Assembly: GCA_003284565.1 (NCBI GenBank)
Contig: QBXO01000001.1
Span: 62,001 to 126,000 of the forward strand
Origin: SAR116 cluster bacterium AG-321-K23
GTDB lineage: Bacteria > Pseudomonadota > Alphaproteobacteria > Puniceispirillales > Marisalimonadaceae
Length of the DNA stretch: 64,000 nucleotides
Direction: 5' to 3'
Shown: positions 1 through 9,131 of the stretch, piece after piece
How the letters are laid out: each line of letters starts with the position of its first letter
Numbering within the stretch: position 1 is the first letter of the stretch
Translations under genes and position numbers: made by a program
Notes under the pieces: model-generated
What the model was told of the DNA's origin: nothing
The model's input: only the letters and a program-made list of their open reading frames with translations
Database searches by the model: none

Positions 1-1
1 C

Positions 2-316
2 ACACCAACTGCAGCATTGATTTATGATGCATTGCCTTTTACTTCAACGGTGAAAAAATGGGGAGAAGAAATTTATTTTGAAACACCTGTTGATGTCGAA
101 TTAGAAAATAATGCAAGGGCAGTTGTAGAATTTGGTGAAATAGCTTTTTGGAATGGTGGGTCAGCTATTGCCATAGGTTATGGGAAAACTCCAGTTTCTA
201 AGAATAATGAAATTAGATTAATCTCACCTTGTAATATTTGGGCAGACAGTAGTTTCGATAAAAGTTATATTGAACAAATTAAAGAAAACGAGACTGTTAA
301 AATAGAAAAGTTCTAA
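2..316 (+). CDS. Cyclophilin-like fold protein (TM1367/PF04126 type), 5' truncated by the window
   Basis: The reading frame is open from base 2, and the residues before the first possible start ([13 protein letters not shown]) already match the family, so the true start lies upstream. The visible part aligns well by memory with Thermotoga TM1367: a [10 protein letters not shown] strand, the central [22 protein letters not shown] block and the NIWA segment near the end. Members are small, single-domain beta-barrels with a cyclophilin-like fold and no established catalytic role. The stop overlaps by four bases the 3' end of the convergent thioesterase gene. Family call is good; function is unknown. 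Confidence 0.75.
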   Translation, partial: TPTAALIYDALPFTSTVKKWGEEIYFETPVDVELENNARAVVEFGEIAFWNGGSAIAIGYGKTPVSKNNEIRLISPCNIWADSSFDKSYIEQIKENETVKIEKF

Positions 317-777
317 CTATTTAGGTTTACATAAATAGTATCTAATTTCTTTTTAAATTCATAATCTAAGCTTATTGGGTTATTTGTTTTTCTATCAACA
401 TAAACATGAACGAAAAAACCATCTGCAGATGCCAAATCATCTTTTTGTTTAAAAAGACCCACTTCATATCTTACCGAACTATTCCCAATTTTTGTCACTC
501 TTATTCCAGCTTCTATATCATCAGGATATTTAAAAGAAGAAAAATAATTACATCCCGATTGAACTATAAGACCTATAATATTACCATTTTCAATTTCTAT
601 TAAATTATTAATTATTAACCATTTATTAACTGCTGTATCGAATAACTCATAATAAATTACATTATTTAAGTGACCATATATGTCATTATCATTCCATCTT
701 GTACTAAGTTTAGTGAAATAATTGTAGTCACTTCGATTTGAAGGGTTTTGTCGCAATTTAATTCTTTCTATTTGCAA
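313..777 (-). CDS. Hotdog-fold acyl-CoA thioesterase (YbgC/4-hydroxybenzoyl-CoA thioesterase type)
   Basis: A 154-residue single-domain protein with the thioesterase signature [23 protein letters not shown] near residues 27-50, which carries the Asp and the GHxNN motif that bind and hydrolyse the acyl-CoA thioester. Length is normal for the family. There is no ATG before the motif. The longest start is a TTG at 777, which overlaps the end of the upstream aminotransferase gene by 20 bases; a second TTG at 756 is also possible. The overlap suggests co-translation with the aminotransferase. The acyl substrate cannot be read from sequence. Confidence 0.82.
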   Translation of the reverse strand: MQIERIKLRQNPSNRSDYNYFTKLSTRWNDNDIYGHLNNVIYYELFDTAVNKWLIINNLIEIENGNIIGLIVQSGCNYFSSFKYPDDIEAGIRVTKIGNSSVRYEVGLFKQKDDLASADGFFVHVYVDRKTNNPISLDYEFKKKLDTIYVNLNS

Positions 778-1975
778 ATTCTTTTAATGAACAAATTTTA
801 GATGCAATAAAATCAATCTTATTTTCAGGCAAAGAAGCTATATTTATACGCCCGTCTGGCATTAAGTATATTCCATTTTTTTTTCTTAAAGTCATTATCC
901 CTTCTTCAGAGATAGGCAATAGTGAAAACATTCCATTTTGAACATTTAAAAAACTGAAATAATCTGTTTGTAGTTTGTTTTGAAGAATTTTTGAAAATTT
1001 GTCTCTAAGAGAAACTATTCTTTTCTGCATGTTACTGATTTCTGTAAGCCATTCATTTTTTAAAATTTTATCACCCAGTAAAATATTTATTATTTCAGCA
1101 GCATGGTCTGGTGGATGAAAATAAAGCTCACGCGCAATTTCACTTAACATTGTCTGCAAAGAGTAACTTTTTACTTTATTTGAGTCGGTAATTACTGCAA
1201 TTAATCCACAACGATCTCTGTAAACACCAAAAGTCTTGCTAGATGAAATAGTTATTATTACTTCAGGAACAATTTTGACTAATTTTCTTATTCCTATTAC
1301 ATCTTCATCAATACCTTTACCCAACCCTTGATAAACTAGATCAACAAAAGGAATAATTCCTTTTTTTTTACAGATTTTTGCAACTTTTTCCCATTGATCT
1401 ATATTCAAATCAGAACCAGTTGGATTATGACAACAACCATGTAATAATAATGCGTCACCTGACTTTAGTTTGTTTAAATCTAAAATCATTTCATCAAAGT
1501 TTAATAGATTATTTACATTATCGTAATAGGTATGTTTTAAGATTTTTAGTCCAGATTTTTGAAACATAAATGTTTGCTGTCCCCAAGTTGGATTAGGAAT
1601 AGAAATCAAGTTATTTTTCAATTTATTTTTGATAAGTTCACCAGCTATCCTTAAACCAGAGCCTGCTCCAGGTATTTGTATTGCTCCAATTTTATTGCTT
1701 CTCTCATTTATAATATCTTTACCTAAAACCAATTCTAAGATATTATTGCAATATTCATAGTTCCCAGCAGGTGTTTTATAAGATTTAGAAACTTCCGTTT
1801 CTAGCAATATAGCTTCAGCTTTTTTTACTGCTTTGAAAACCGGTGCCTCACCTTTTTCGTCTCTATAAATACCTATTCCCAAGTCAATTTTTGAAGTTCT
1901 GTTGTCACTTTCCAATTCTTTGAACATAAGTCTGGTTGAATCAAGCGTTGGTTTTTGAATATCAAAATATCTCAT
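758..1975 (-). CDS. Class I aromatic/aspartate aminotransferase (TyrB/AspC type)
   Basis: A PLP-dependent transaminase of fold type I, 405 residues, the usual length. Visible marks are the N-terminal DLGIGIYRDEKG segment, GAGSGLRIAG, PNPTWGQQ, the HNPTG turn near 183-187, the PFVDLVYQG segment carrying the cofactor-binding Asp/Tyr, and SSSKTFGVYRDR with the Schiff-base lysine at K247. These place it in the aspartate/aromatic subgroup (AspC/TyrB) that interconverts aspartate, tyrosine or phenylalanine with their keto acids. It starts at ATG 1975 and is divergent from the formylglutamate amidohydrolase gene across 89 bp. Substrate preference is not settled. Confidence 0.88.
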   Translation of the reverse strand: MRYFDIQKPTLDSTRLMFKELESDNRTSKIDLGIGIYRDEKGEAPVFKAVKKAEAILLETEVSKSYKTPAGNYEYCNNILELVLGKDIINERSNKIGAIQIPGAGSGLRIAGELIKNKLKNNLISIPNPTWGQQTFMFQKSGLKILKHTYYDNVNNLLNFDEMILDLNKLKSGDALLLHGCCHNPTGSDLNIDQWEKVAKICKKKGIIPFVDLVYQGLGKGIDEDVIGIRKLVKIVPEVIITISSSKTFGVYRDRCGLIAVITDSNKVKSYSLQTMLSEIARELYFHPPDHAAEIINILLGDKILKNEWLTEISNMQKRIVSLRDKFSKILQNKLQTDYFSFLNVQNGMFSLLPISEEGIMTLRKKNGIYLMPDGRINIASLPENKIDFIASKICSLKEFANRKN

Positions 1976-2064
1976 AGAAAACTTTCAAATAAAAACGTTT
2001 AATATATATGTCGTAAAACATTTTTGAGTTTGAACTAATTAAAGAAATAAACTATAGAAAATGC

Positions 2065-2892
2065 ATGTTAGAATATATTATTAGAAAGAACCCAAAAAAT
2101 CCAGTTTTAATAACTGTGCCACACTCAGGAAGTTATTATCCAGAACTTTTCAAAAAACATATAAAGTTAGACCTAGATATAATAAGAAAAATTGAAGATT
2201 ATCAATCAGATAAAATTTTAAAACTCGTAAAAAAAGAAAGTGTAGATATTTTAATCGCCAAATGCTCTAGAGCTGTGGTTGATTTAAACAGATCTAGTAA
2301 ATCGATTGATAATAATATGTTTAATGAAGTTGTGTTATTTGATCACCCTGAAGAAAAAAAAATGATTTCATATGGTTTGGGTGTATTTCCTAAAATTATT
2401 TCTAATAAATCTATTTTTAAAACAAAATTACCAATTTCATACTCTAGGAAAATGCTTGAAAAGTATTATGATCCATTTCATAGATTGTTATCAAAGCAAT
2501 TAGAATATTTATTAAAAAAATTTGGATTTTGTTATCATTTTGATCTTCATACCATGCCTTCAAGAGCTTTGAAAAATTTTAAAGTTAAACCTGATATCGT
2601 TTTAGGAAATAATTTTGGTAAAAGCTCCTCTGAAAATTTAATAAGTTATATAAAAAATAGTTTTGAAAAATTTGGTCTCAAAGTAGAAATTAATAACCCA
2701 TATGCAGGTGGTTTCATAACTAGAAAATATGGTAATCCATTAACAGGTATTGAGACAGTTCAAATAGAAATTAATAGATCACTATATATGGATGAAACTA
2801 GTCATAGATTAAATGACATTCATTATTTGCAAAAAATATTTTCAGAAATATTTAACAATTTTGAATACTCTTTTAAATTAGCCGCTGAATAA
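2065..2892 (+). CDS. N-formylglutamate amidohydrolase family protein (HutG type)
   Basis: Zinc-dependent amidohydrolase family PF05013, 275 residues. Motifs seen: PVLITVPHSGSYYP near the N terminus (first metal His), CYHFDLHTMPS near 158-168 (second metal ligands), and VQIEINRSLYMDE near 231-243, a standard block of this family. The family hydrolyses N-formyl-L-glutamate in histidine breakdown, but many members sit outside hut operons and act on other N-acyl amino acids. No hut genes are nearby, so the physiological substrate is open. It ends one base before the convergent mnmC gene. Confidence 0.85.
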   Translation: MLEYIIRKNPKNPVLITVPHSGSYYPELFKKHIKLDLDIIRKIEDYQSDKILKLVKKESVDILIAKCSRAVVDLNRSSKSIDNNMFNEVVLFDHPEEKKMISYGLGVFPKIISNKSIFKTKLPISYSRKMLEKYYDPFHRLLSKQLEYLLKKFGFCYHFDLHTMPSRALKNFKVKPDIVLGNNFGKSSSENLISYIKNSFEKFGLKVEINNPYAGGFITRKYGNPLTGIETVQIEINRSLYMDETSHRLNDIHYLQKIFSEIFNNFEYSFKLAAE

Positions 2893-2893
2893 G

Positions 2894-4702
2894 TCATAAA
2901 AGTCTATTAACTCCCAATAGATGTTCTAAATTAGAATTAATTACAACAGGCTCATTTAAGAGACTTTTAACTAAAAATTCAGCATATAAAGGAGCGTATA
3001 CAAAACCCCAGGATCCCATACCACCTAGAAGATATTCGTTTTTTGTATTTTTATTTATTACAGAATTCAGGCTACAGAAAAATGGCATTCTATCTTTTGT
3101 ACTTGCTCTTACACCTACTCTGTATTTTCTTTCAATTTTAAATTCTGTAATTATTTTTTTTAAAAAATGAGGAATAGATTTTAAATTATTAATTTCATCA
3201 ATTTCTTTATAATTTTTATCATCATTTCTATTAAATGATGATCCTATTTGATGATATCCTCTAAATGCCTGCGTGAAATGATGACCATAACTAAAATTCA
3301 ATTTTAAATCATTTACAAGTTGATTTTGTTTTAAATAAGTTACCTGCCCAGAAACAGAGTTAATTGGAATATGTTTACTAAGATTTTTCATCTCATAACC
3401 ATTCGCCCAAATTACAGTTTTGGCTTTTAATTTATTACCTTTATGATCTATCAATATCTTGAATTCATTCTTAGTATTAACAATATTTTTAACATCAAAT
3501 TTGGGTATAAATTTAACATTTTTAATTAAATTCCTAATAAATTTGTTGTTGTCTAATATTCCTGAAGATTTCATGTAGACATAATTGATATTTCTAAGAA
3601 AATTGTCGTTTTCTATTTTATTGGTAATCAAATCAACGGGCCAATTATTTTGTAGAAGTTTTGAATATTTAACTTTATCTCTTTCCTTAGAAGGTAAAAC
3701 AATAAGCCCTTTAGAAGGAGGTATTGAATTAAGTTCTTTAGCAAGTTTTCTGGAATAACTAAAAGCCTCTAAAGAAAGTAATCCATATGAAGAATTATCC
3801 AATGTGAGTTTAGGCATTTGAATTGCCAACTTATTACCACTGGCTCCACTTGCATATTTTGAGGATTTATCTACTAAAAAACATTCTATATTTCTTTTTC
3901 TTAATGAATAAGCTAAGGATGCACCTGAAATACCAGATCCTATTATAGCTACTGGTCCAATATAATTTTTAAAAGTTGATATTTTATTAGAATTGCTGAA
4001 TATAGGCTTTTTTATTCCAATTATACTTTCTTTTTTTTTACCAAAACCAACTACTTTTGATACAGAAAATCCAGAATTAGATAATCCTCTTCTAACGTGC
4101 CCTGCAGAAGTAAATGTACTAAAAGTTCCTCTAGAATTTGTAAATAAATAAATTTGTTCAAAGAGTTTTGAATTCCAAGCAGTAATATTTTTTGCTGGAG
4201 CAAAACCATCTAAAAACCAAGCATCTGCTTTAAAATTTAAATTTTTAAGAATATTAAAATCGTCATATATTAAAATTAATTCAACGTTTTCTAACTCAAA
4301 AAATATTCTATGTGTAGATTGATATAATATAGGCAATTTTTTTATTAATTGATTAGATAATGTTTTAACTCCCTTTATTTTTTTATATACGTTTTTCAAC
4401 TCCAATTTTGTCAATGGAGCACTTTCAAAACTTATATAAATTAATTTAGCATTTGGTTTTTTATTTTCTTTCCAAAGTTTTAAGGTAAGTAAAAAACTCA
4501 AACCTGTGCCAAATCCCAACTCAGAGATTGTGAATTTATCAGACCTTTTAAAACGTGATGCTAAATTATTTGCTCTAATAAAGTTATGTTGGGTTTCTTT
4601 TATGCCATTATGTTTATCAAAATAAATATCTTTATATAGGTTTGAATAAATGCCGAATTTAGAAGAGATTAAAAGATCTGATTTTTTTAAAATATTTTTC
4701 AT
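2894..4702 (-). CDS. mnmC: Bifunctional tRNA 5-methylaminomethyl-2-thiouridine synthase MnmC
   Basis: A 602-residue fusion that completes the mnm5s2U modification at the wobble base of tRNAs. The N-terminal SAM methyltransferase (about 1-235) shows ELGFGTGLSF at 61-70 and LDGFAPAKN near 164-172. The C-terminal FAD oxidoreductase (about 250-602) begins with IIGSGISGASLA (GxGxxG at 255-260) and ends with GGMGSWGFVYAPLYAE, typical of the DAO-like domain. The C-terminal half removes the carboxymethyl group and the N-terminal half methylates the product. Start ATG 4702; divergent from the YcgN-like gene over 54 bp. Both halves look intact. Confidence 0.9.
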   Translation of the reverse strand: MKNILKKSDLLISSKFGIYSNLYKDIYFDKHNGIKETQHNFIRANNLASRFKRSDKFTISELGFGTGLSFLLTLKLWKENKKPNAKLIYISFESAPLTKLELKNVYKKIKGVKTLSNQLIKKLPILYQSTHRIFFELENVELILIYDDFNILKNLNFKADAWFLDGFAPAKNITAWNSKLFEQIYLFTNSRGTFSTFTSAGHVRRGLSNSGFSVSKVVGFGKKKESIIGIKKPIFSNSNKISTFKNYIGPVAIIGSGISGASLAYSLRKRNIECFLVDKSSKYASGASGNKLAIQMPKLTLDNSSYGLLSLEAFSYSRKLAKELNSIPPSKGLIVLPSKERDKVKYSKLLQNNWPVDLITNKIENDNFLRNINYVYMKSSGILDNNKFIRNLIKNVKFIPKFDVKNIVNTKNEFKILIDHKGNKLKAKTVIWANGYEMKNLSKHIPINSVSGQVTYLKQNQLVNDLKLNFSYGHHFTQAFRGYHQIGSSFNRNDDKNYKEIDEINNLKSIPHFLKKIITEFKIERKYRVGVRASTKDRMPFFCSLNSVINKNTKNEYLLGGMGSWGFVYAPLYAEFLVKSLLNEPVVINSNLEHLLGVNRLL

Positions 4703-4756
4703 TTTATATCTTTAACAATTAACAGAAATTCTTTATTTATAGAAATTACAATATAA

Positions 4757-5200
4757 ATGAAATTTTTAATAATGTTTTGGAAAACTAAGTCATTAAAAAG
4801 TATGAGTCCTAGTGAATGGGAATCATTATGTGATAGATGCGGCAAATGTTGTGTAATAAAACTTGAGGATTATGATACACAAGAAATTTATTACACAAAT
4901 GTATCTTGCAAGCTTTTATGTGAGAAGACTGCTCAGTGTAATGATTATGCTAATAGAAAGGCTTTAGTTCCTGACTGTAAAATTTTATCTCCGAGTAACT
5001 TGAAAAATCTTAAATGGATGCCGGAAACTTGTGCTTATAAAATTATAGATCAAGGCGGTCAATTACCTGAATGGCACCCATTGGTATGTGGTAATAACGA
5101 AGAAATTGTAAAAAGTGGTAATAGTGTAAAAAATAGAGTAAAAAGTGAACTCAAAGTTAAAACAAAAAACCTACCAAATCATATCTATAACTGGTCATAA
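4757..5200 (+). CDS. YcgN-family cysteine-cluster protein (UPF0260)
   Basis: A 147-residue protein that follows E. coli YcgN closely: FWKTKSLKSMSPSEWESLCDRCGKCC near the start, then IYYTNVSCKLL, CNDYANR, the PDCKILSP turn and WMPETCAYK. The conserved cysteines (CxxCGKCC and four later ones) form a metal or Fe-S cluster site of the YkgJ/YcgN superfamily; no function has been firmly assigned. An internal ATG at 4772 (before FWKTKSL) could be the true start because homologues begin near there. Followed after 14 bp by a small membrane protein gene. Confidence 0.85.
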   Translation: MKFLIMFWKTKSLKSMSPSEWESLCDRCGKCCVIKLEDYDTQEIYYTNVSCKLLCEKTAQCNDYANRKALVPDCKILSPSNLKNLKWMPETCAYKIIDQGGQLPEWHPLVCGNNEEIVKSGNSVKNRVKSELKVKTKNLPNHIYNWS

Positions 5201-5214
5201 TATGAGGAAAAAAA

Positions 5215-5400
5215 ATGTCTAGAAACATGTGGATTTTAGCAGTATTAATTTCAGTATTAGTAATTGCATCAATTTATAGAGAACAGTCAGGTATGAAAAT
5301 GCCAGATCATTTAAATTGCAAAGAATCAATGTTTGAACAAATGTTTACGGATAAGTGCACTCCAAGAACTGGATTAAAGAAATTACAACAAAACAAATAA
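5215..5400 (+). CDS. Small single-pass membrane protein, 61 aa, unknown function
   Basis: I do not recognise a family. A hydrophobic N-terminal helix (about residues 5-21, ILAVLISVLVIASIY) is followed by a polar tail of about 40 residues with two cysteines (in NCKES and DKCTP). A good ribosome binding site (GAGGA, eight bases ahead of the ATG) supports translation. It lies 14 bp after the YcgN-like gene and 16 bp before the FAD oxidoreductase gene on the same strand, so it probably shares their transcript. The two cysteines outside the membrane could form a disulfide if the tail is periplasmic. Confidence 0.65.
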   Translation: MSRNMWILAVLISVLVIASIYREQSGMKMPDHLNCKESMFEQMFTDKCTPRTGLKKLQQNK

Positions 5401-5416
5401 TATAGAGCCCTATAAA

Positions 5417-6676
5417 ATGAAAATTGCAATAATTGGTTCTGGAATATCAGGACTTTCAGCTGCCTTATTATTATCTCCAAAACACCAAATAACATTATTT
5501 GAAAAAGATAATAGATTTGGAGGTCACGCTAACACGGTTGAAATTAAAAATAATAACAAACCTATAATGGTAGATACAGGTTTCATTGTTTTCAATAAAT
5601 TAAATTATCCAAATCTAATGGGATTTTTTGAACACTTAAACATAAAAACCGTAAAATCAGATATGTCTTTTGCTGTTTCTGCAAGAGACGGAGAGTTAGA
5701 ATATTCAGGTTCGCTAGGAGGAATGTTTGCTCAAAAAAAGAATTATTTTAATTTAAAATTTTATAAAATGTTGAGAGATATTATAAGATTTTTTATTTTT
5801 GGTCATAAATATGCTTTCAATGTAAAAGATAGTGAGAGCTTAAAAGATTACCTAAAAAGATGTAAATTTAGCGATGAATTTGCAAATGATCATATTATAC
5901 CAATGTCATCTGCAATTTGGTCCTGCCCAGAAAATGAAATATTATCATTTCCTGCAAAAAACTTACTTGCTTTTTTTAAAAATCATCAATTAATTAATTT
6001 TTTTATAAGACCAAAATGGAGAACTGTTAAAGGTGGTTCCAGACATTATGTAAACAAAGTTATAAAAATACTTAAACAAGATAATAATAATAAACTCTTA
6101 TTAAACAGTAAAATAACTTCTATAACTTCAAAAAATAATAAAATAAAAATTGAATATAATAAAAAAAATGAAAATTTTGATAAAGTAATTATGGCAACTC
6201 ATCCAAATGAAACTCTAAATATGATAAAAAATTTAGACAAAAAAATAACTAAAATTTTAGGTAAATTTAGGTATCAAAAAAATACTGTGTTTTTACATTC
6301 AGACCCATTAATTATGCCTAAGATTAAAAAAACATGGTCAAGTTGGAATTATATATCAAATAAAAGTGGGAACTCTTCAACTACATATTGGATGAATCAA
6401 CTACAAGATTTAAACACTTCATTAAATGTATTTGTTACCTTAAATCCTTTTAAAAAACCTAAGAAATCACTAACACATAAAAAAATTATATATGAACATC
6501 CTATATTTAATAATAAAACTAATGAAGCTCAAATCCAGATAAAAGATATTCAAGGTAAAAATAATATTTTTTACGTTGGTGCTTGGTTAGGTTACGGCTT
6601 TCATGAGGATGGAATATCATCAGCTGTAAAAATCGCAGAATCTTTTGATATTAAAATTCCATGGCAAATAAAATAA
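5417..6676 (+). CDS. FAD-dependent amine-oxidase-like oxidoreductase (COG2907) of a fatty-acid modification locus
   Basis: A 419-residue flavoprotein. IIGSGISGLSAALLL (GxGxxG at 7-12) and FEKDNRFGGHANT form the FAD-binding Rossmann segment; VDTGFIVFNKLNYPNL and the C-terminal YVGAWLGYGFHEDGISSA match the COG2907 subgroup that travels with DUF1365 and CFA-synthase-like genes. In Rhodobacter sphaeroides proteins of this type take part in furan fatty acid formation (the Ufa proteins); elsewhere they are annotated only as cyclopropane-lipid associated. First of three tightly spaced genes (15 bp to DUF1365, 29 bp to the methyltransferase). The exact reaction is inferred from context only. Confidence 0.82.
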   Translation: MKIAIIGSGISGLSAALLLSPKHQITLFEKDNRFGGHANTVEIKNNNKPIMVDTGFIVFNKLNYPNLMGFFEHLNIKTVKSDMSFAVSARDGELEYSGSLGGMFAQKKNYFNLKFYKMLRDIIRFFIFGHKYAFNVKDSESLKDYLKRCKFSDEFANDHIIPMSSAIWSCPENEILSFPAKNLLAFFKNHQLINFFIRPKWRTVKGGSRHYVNKVIKILKQDNNNKLLLNSKITSITSKNNKIKIEYNKKNENFDKVIMATHPNETLNMIKNLDKKITKILGKFRYQKNTVFLHSDPLIMPKIKKTWSSWNYISNKSGNSSTTYWMNQLQDLNTSLNVFVTLNPFKKPKKSLTHKKIIYEHPIFNNKTNEAQIQIKDIQGKNNIFYVGAWLGYGFHEDGISSAVKIAESFDIKIPWQIK

Positions 6677-6691
6677 TCAGAGACTAATTTA

Positions 6692-7498
6692 ATGAAAAAC
6701 CCTACATGTGATATAAAATTTTTTGAGGCAAATATATACCATCAGAGATTTGGTAAAAAAAAGCATTTCTTTAATAATAAAACAAATGCAATACTTGTCG
6801 ATTTAAAAGAAAATTACAAAAAAATGTTAAAATACCCTACTTTTTTTTCAATCGATAAAATCAACCTTATAAGTTGGGTACCTTCCAAACACGGCAACCA
6901 ATCAAAATCTTCAACAATTAATGATCTTTATGAATTTATTAAATATTTATGTAAAAATAAAAAAACTGAAAAAGAAGAAATTTATAATATAAAATTGATA
7001 ACTTTCCCTAGAGTTTTAAATTTCGGCTTTAATCCTCTTTCAGTTTATTTTTGTTATAATAATAAAGGTTCATTAATTCACTCTATCTTTGAAGTTAGAA
7101 ACACTTTTGGAGATATGCATCATTATGTTTTACGAAACATTGATCTAAAAAGAATTACTCAAAAAACTTCAAAAAAACTATTTGTATCTCCATTCTATCC
7201 CAATAAAGGAAGTTATAAGTTATATGCTAACTATGTTAAAGATATGATAACTATTTCTGTAGAATATTCACTGAAAAATAAAAAAGTTTTTACAGCAAAT
7301 ATGAAATTAAAAGAAGTAAAGTTTAACAATTTAAATATTTTAAAAGCTTTTGTAAAATTTTCTATATATCCAGGTAAAATTTGGATAAATATTCATTTAC
7401 AAGCATTAATTCTGTGGTTTAAAAAGATTACTCTTTTTAAAATCCCTCCTAGTGAAAAAGTTAAACATTCATTTGGAATTGAAGTATCGAAAGATTAA
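6692..7498 (+). CDS. DUF1365 family protein
   Basis: A 268-residue protein with the DUF1365 hallmarks: a start segment IYHQRFGKKKHFF, the LITFPRVLNFGFNPLSVYFCYN block near residues 105-126, and VRNTFGDMHHYVL just after. The family has no settled biochemical role, but it is almost always found between a COG2907 flavoprotein and a CFA-synthase-like methyltransferase, as here, and proteins of this locus type are needed for furan fatty acid production in Rhodobacter. Lysine-rich with several hydrophobic stretches toward the C terminus, so membrane association is plausible. Translated from ATG 6692, 15 bp after the flavoprotein gene. Confidence 0.85.
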   Translation: MKNPTCDIKFFEANIYHQRFGKKKHFFNNKTNAILVDLKENYKKMLKYPTFFSIDKINLISWVPSKHGNQSKSSTINDLYEFIKYLCKNKKTEKEEIYNIKLITFPRVLNFGFNPLSVYFCYNNKGSLIHSIFEVRNTFGDMHHYVLRNIDLKRITQKTSKKLFVSPFYPNKGSYKLYANYVKDMITISVEYSLKNKKVFTANMKLKEVKFNNLNILKAFVKFSIYPGKIWINIHLQALILWFKKITLFKIPPSEKVKHSFGIEVSKD

Positions 7499-7527
7499 TT
7501 ATTATTAAAATAGGTTAAAAGAATTAA

Positions 7528-8700
7528 ATGAATTTTTGGGAAAAATTATTTTTAGGTGGTATAAAAAAATTTCCGTATGGGTCGATAGAAATAGAATGGC
7601 CAAATGGAAAGATTGAAGTAATATCTGCATTAAAAGATGGCCCCAAAGCAAATTTAAAAATCTCTGATAATGATGTAGTTAAGGAGATAATTAATGGTGG
7701 TTCAGTTAAATTTGCAGAATTATATATGAATAAAAGACTTTCATCTGCGAATTTAACAACTTTAATGTATTATTTTGCTCTCAATAATGATGAAGCAGAA
7801 GGTACTTTCAAAGTTTCGACGTTCAAATATTTATACAATAAATTTGCTCATTTCAGGAATAAAAATAGTAAAAATCAAGCTAAAAAAAATATTTCTTACC
7901 ATTACGATTTAGGTAATAAATTTTATAGTTATTGGTTAGACAAATCCATGACTTATTCTTCTGCAATTTTTTCAAAACAAAATGATGATTTGGAGATTGC
8001 TCAGACAAATAAATACAAATCATTAGCAAATTTAGTTTCAGTAAAAGATGGTGACAATTTATTAGAAATTGGTTGTGGTTGGGGTGGATTTTCAGAATTT
8101 TTAGCTAAAAATTATGAATGTAATATTACTGCAATCACTATCTCAAAAGAACAATATGATTTTGCAAAAAAAAGAATTAAAAAAGCCAATCTTGAAAAAA
8201 AGGTTGATATACAATATTGTGATTATCGAAACATTCAAGGTAAATTTGATAAGATTTTGTCAATAGAAATGTTCGAAGCTGTAGGCAAAGATTATTGGAA
8301 TGAATTTTTTAAAAAAATAAGAAGTGTGTTAAATCCAAATGGTAATGTTGGTCTTCAATTAATTACAATTGATGATCAAATTTATCAAGTTTACAAAAAT
8401 AACCCAGACTTTATACAAAAATATATTTTCCCTGGTGGCATGCTGCCCTCATTTAATATGCTCACAAATATTGTTGATAAAAATTATTTTAATATTGACA
8501 CAGTAAATAGTTATTCAAATGACTATGCAAAGACACTAAATATTTGGAATACGAAATTTAATGATAATTGGGAAAAAATCAAAAAACTTGGGTTTGATGA
8601 AAAATTCAAGTTAATGTGGAATTATTATTTGTCTTATTGTGAAGGTGGCTTTTTATCTAAAAACATTGATTTAAAACAGATAAAATTAAATCTTAATTAA
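7528..8700 (+). CDS. CFA-synthase-like SAM methyltransferase acting on phospholipid acyl chains (UfaM-like candidate)
   Basis: 390 residues, the usual length of cyclopropane fatty acyl phospholipid synthases. Seen: YHYDLGNKFYSYWLD near 124-138, the SAM motif LEIGCGWGGF near 179-188, IEMFEAVG at 247-253, and IFPGGMLPS near 300-308. Compared from memory with E. coli Cfa, the bicarbonate-site residues Cys139 and His266 correspond to Ser145 and Gln277, while Glu239 is kept as Glu250. Bicarbonate is thought to take the proton that closes the cyclopropane ring, so these changes fit a methylase that leaves an olefin, as described for furan fatty acid synthesis. Ends three bases into the convergent SnoaL-like gene. 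Ring-forming activity is not excluded. Confidence 0.85.
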   Translation: MNFWEKLFLGGIKKFPYGSIEIEWPNGKIEVISALKDGPKANLKISDNDVVKEIINGGSVKFAELYMNKRLSSANLTTLMYYFALNNDEAEGTFKVSTFKYLYNKFAHFRNKNSKNQAKKNISYHYDLGNKFYSYWLDKSMTYSSAIFSKQNDDLEIAQTNKYKSLANLVSVKDGDNLLEIGCGWGGFSEFLAKNYECNITAITISKEQYDFAKKRIKKANLEKKVDIQYCDYRNIQGKFDKILSIEMFEAVGKDYWNEFFKKIRSVLNPNGNVGLQLITIDDQIYQVYKNNPDFIQKYIFPGGMLPSFNMLTNIVDKNYFNIDTVNSYSNDYAKTLNIWNTKFNDNWEKIKKLGFDEKFKLMWNYYLSYCEGGFLSKNIDLKQIKLNLN

Positions 8701-9122
8701 GTTTTTGTTTTAAACATAAGTAAACTTATTTTATAAAAATAACCAATAAATGGAATTTTAATGAATATTCCATTTAATGAGTCCCAATAATCTATATGTG
8801 TATGTACTTTTCCATCGTCATTCAGTAATAACTCACTCATACCTTCTATAATCTGTAAGGACTTAAATGCAAAGAAAGTCATTTTCCATTTCAAAAATAC
8901 TCTTTGCTTGTTTATAGAATAATCAAGAATTAAAAACTTTGGGTCTTTTACATTTTCAAACATATGATAAAAAATCTTTTTAAAAGCATTTATTCCTTTA
9001 ATTTTATTAAATGGATCGATGAAAACTATATCTTTAGAGATTAGATCGTCAAATTCATTAATATTTTCAGATGAAAGGTTATTAAATAGATTGACATAAT
9101 TTTTAACTAAATTTTTTCCCAT
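8697..9122 (-). CDS. SnoaL/NTF2-like protein of the fatty-acid modification locus
   Basis: A 141-residue protein with the NTF2-like cone fold pattern: YVNLFNNLSSENINEFDDLISKDIVFIDPFNKIKG at the N terminus, a central helix and paired strands (FLKWKMTFFAF, ELLLNDDGKVHTHIDYWD). Similar SnoaL-like genes occur with COG2907/DUF1365/CFA genes in many proteobacteria, so it probably belongs to the same process, though no activity is known. It ends in a four-base overlap with the convergent methyltransferase gene and is followed upstream by the SDR gene (9 bp gap), suggesting a two-gene unit on this strand. Confidence 0.72.
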   Translation of the reverse strand: MGKNLVKNYVNLFNNLSSENINEFDDLISKDIVFIDPFNKIKGINAFKKIFYHMFENVKDPKFLILDYSINKQRVFLKWKMTFFAFKSLQIIEGMSELLLNDDGKVHTHIDYWDSLNGIFIKIPFIGYFYKISLLMFKTKT

Positions 9123-9131
9123 TTGAAAATT

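Noticed and set aside
1988-2000. AAACGTTT palindrome between the aminotransferase and formylglutamate amidohydrolase genes
   Set aside because: Eight bases only, no second copy and no LacI/GntR-type gene in the window.
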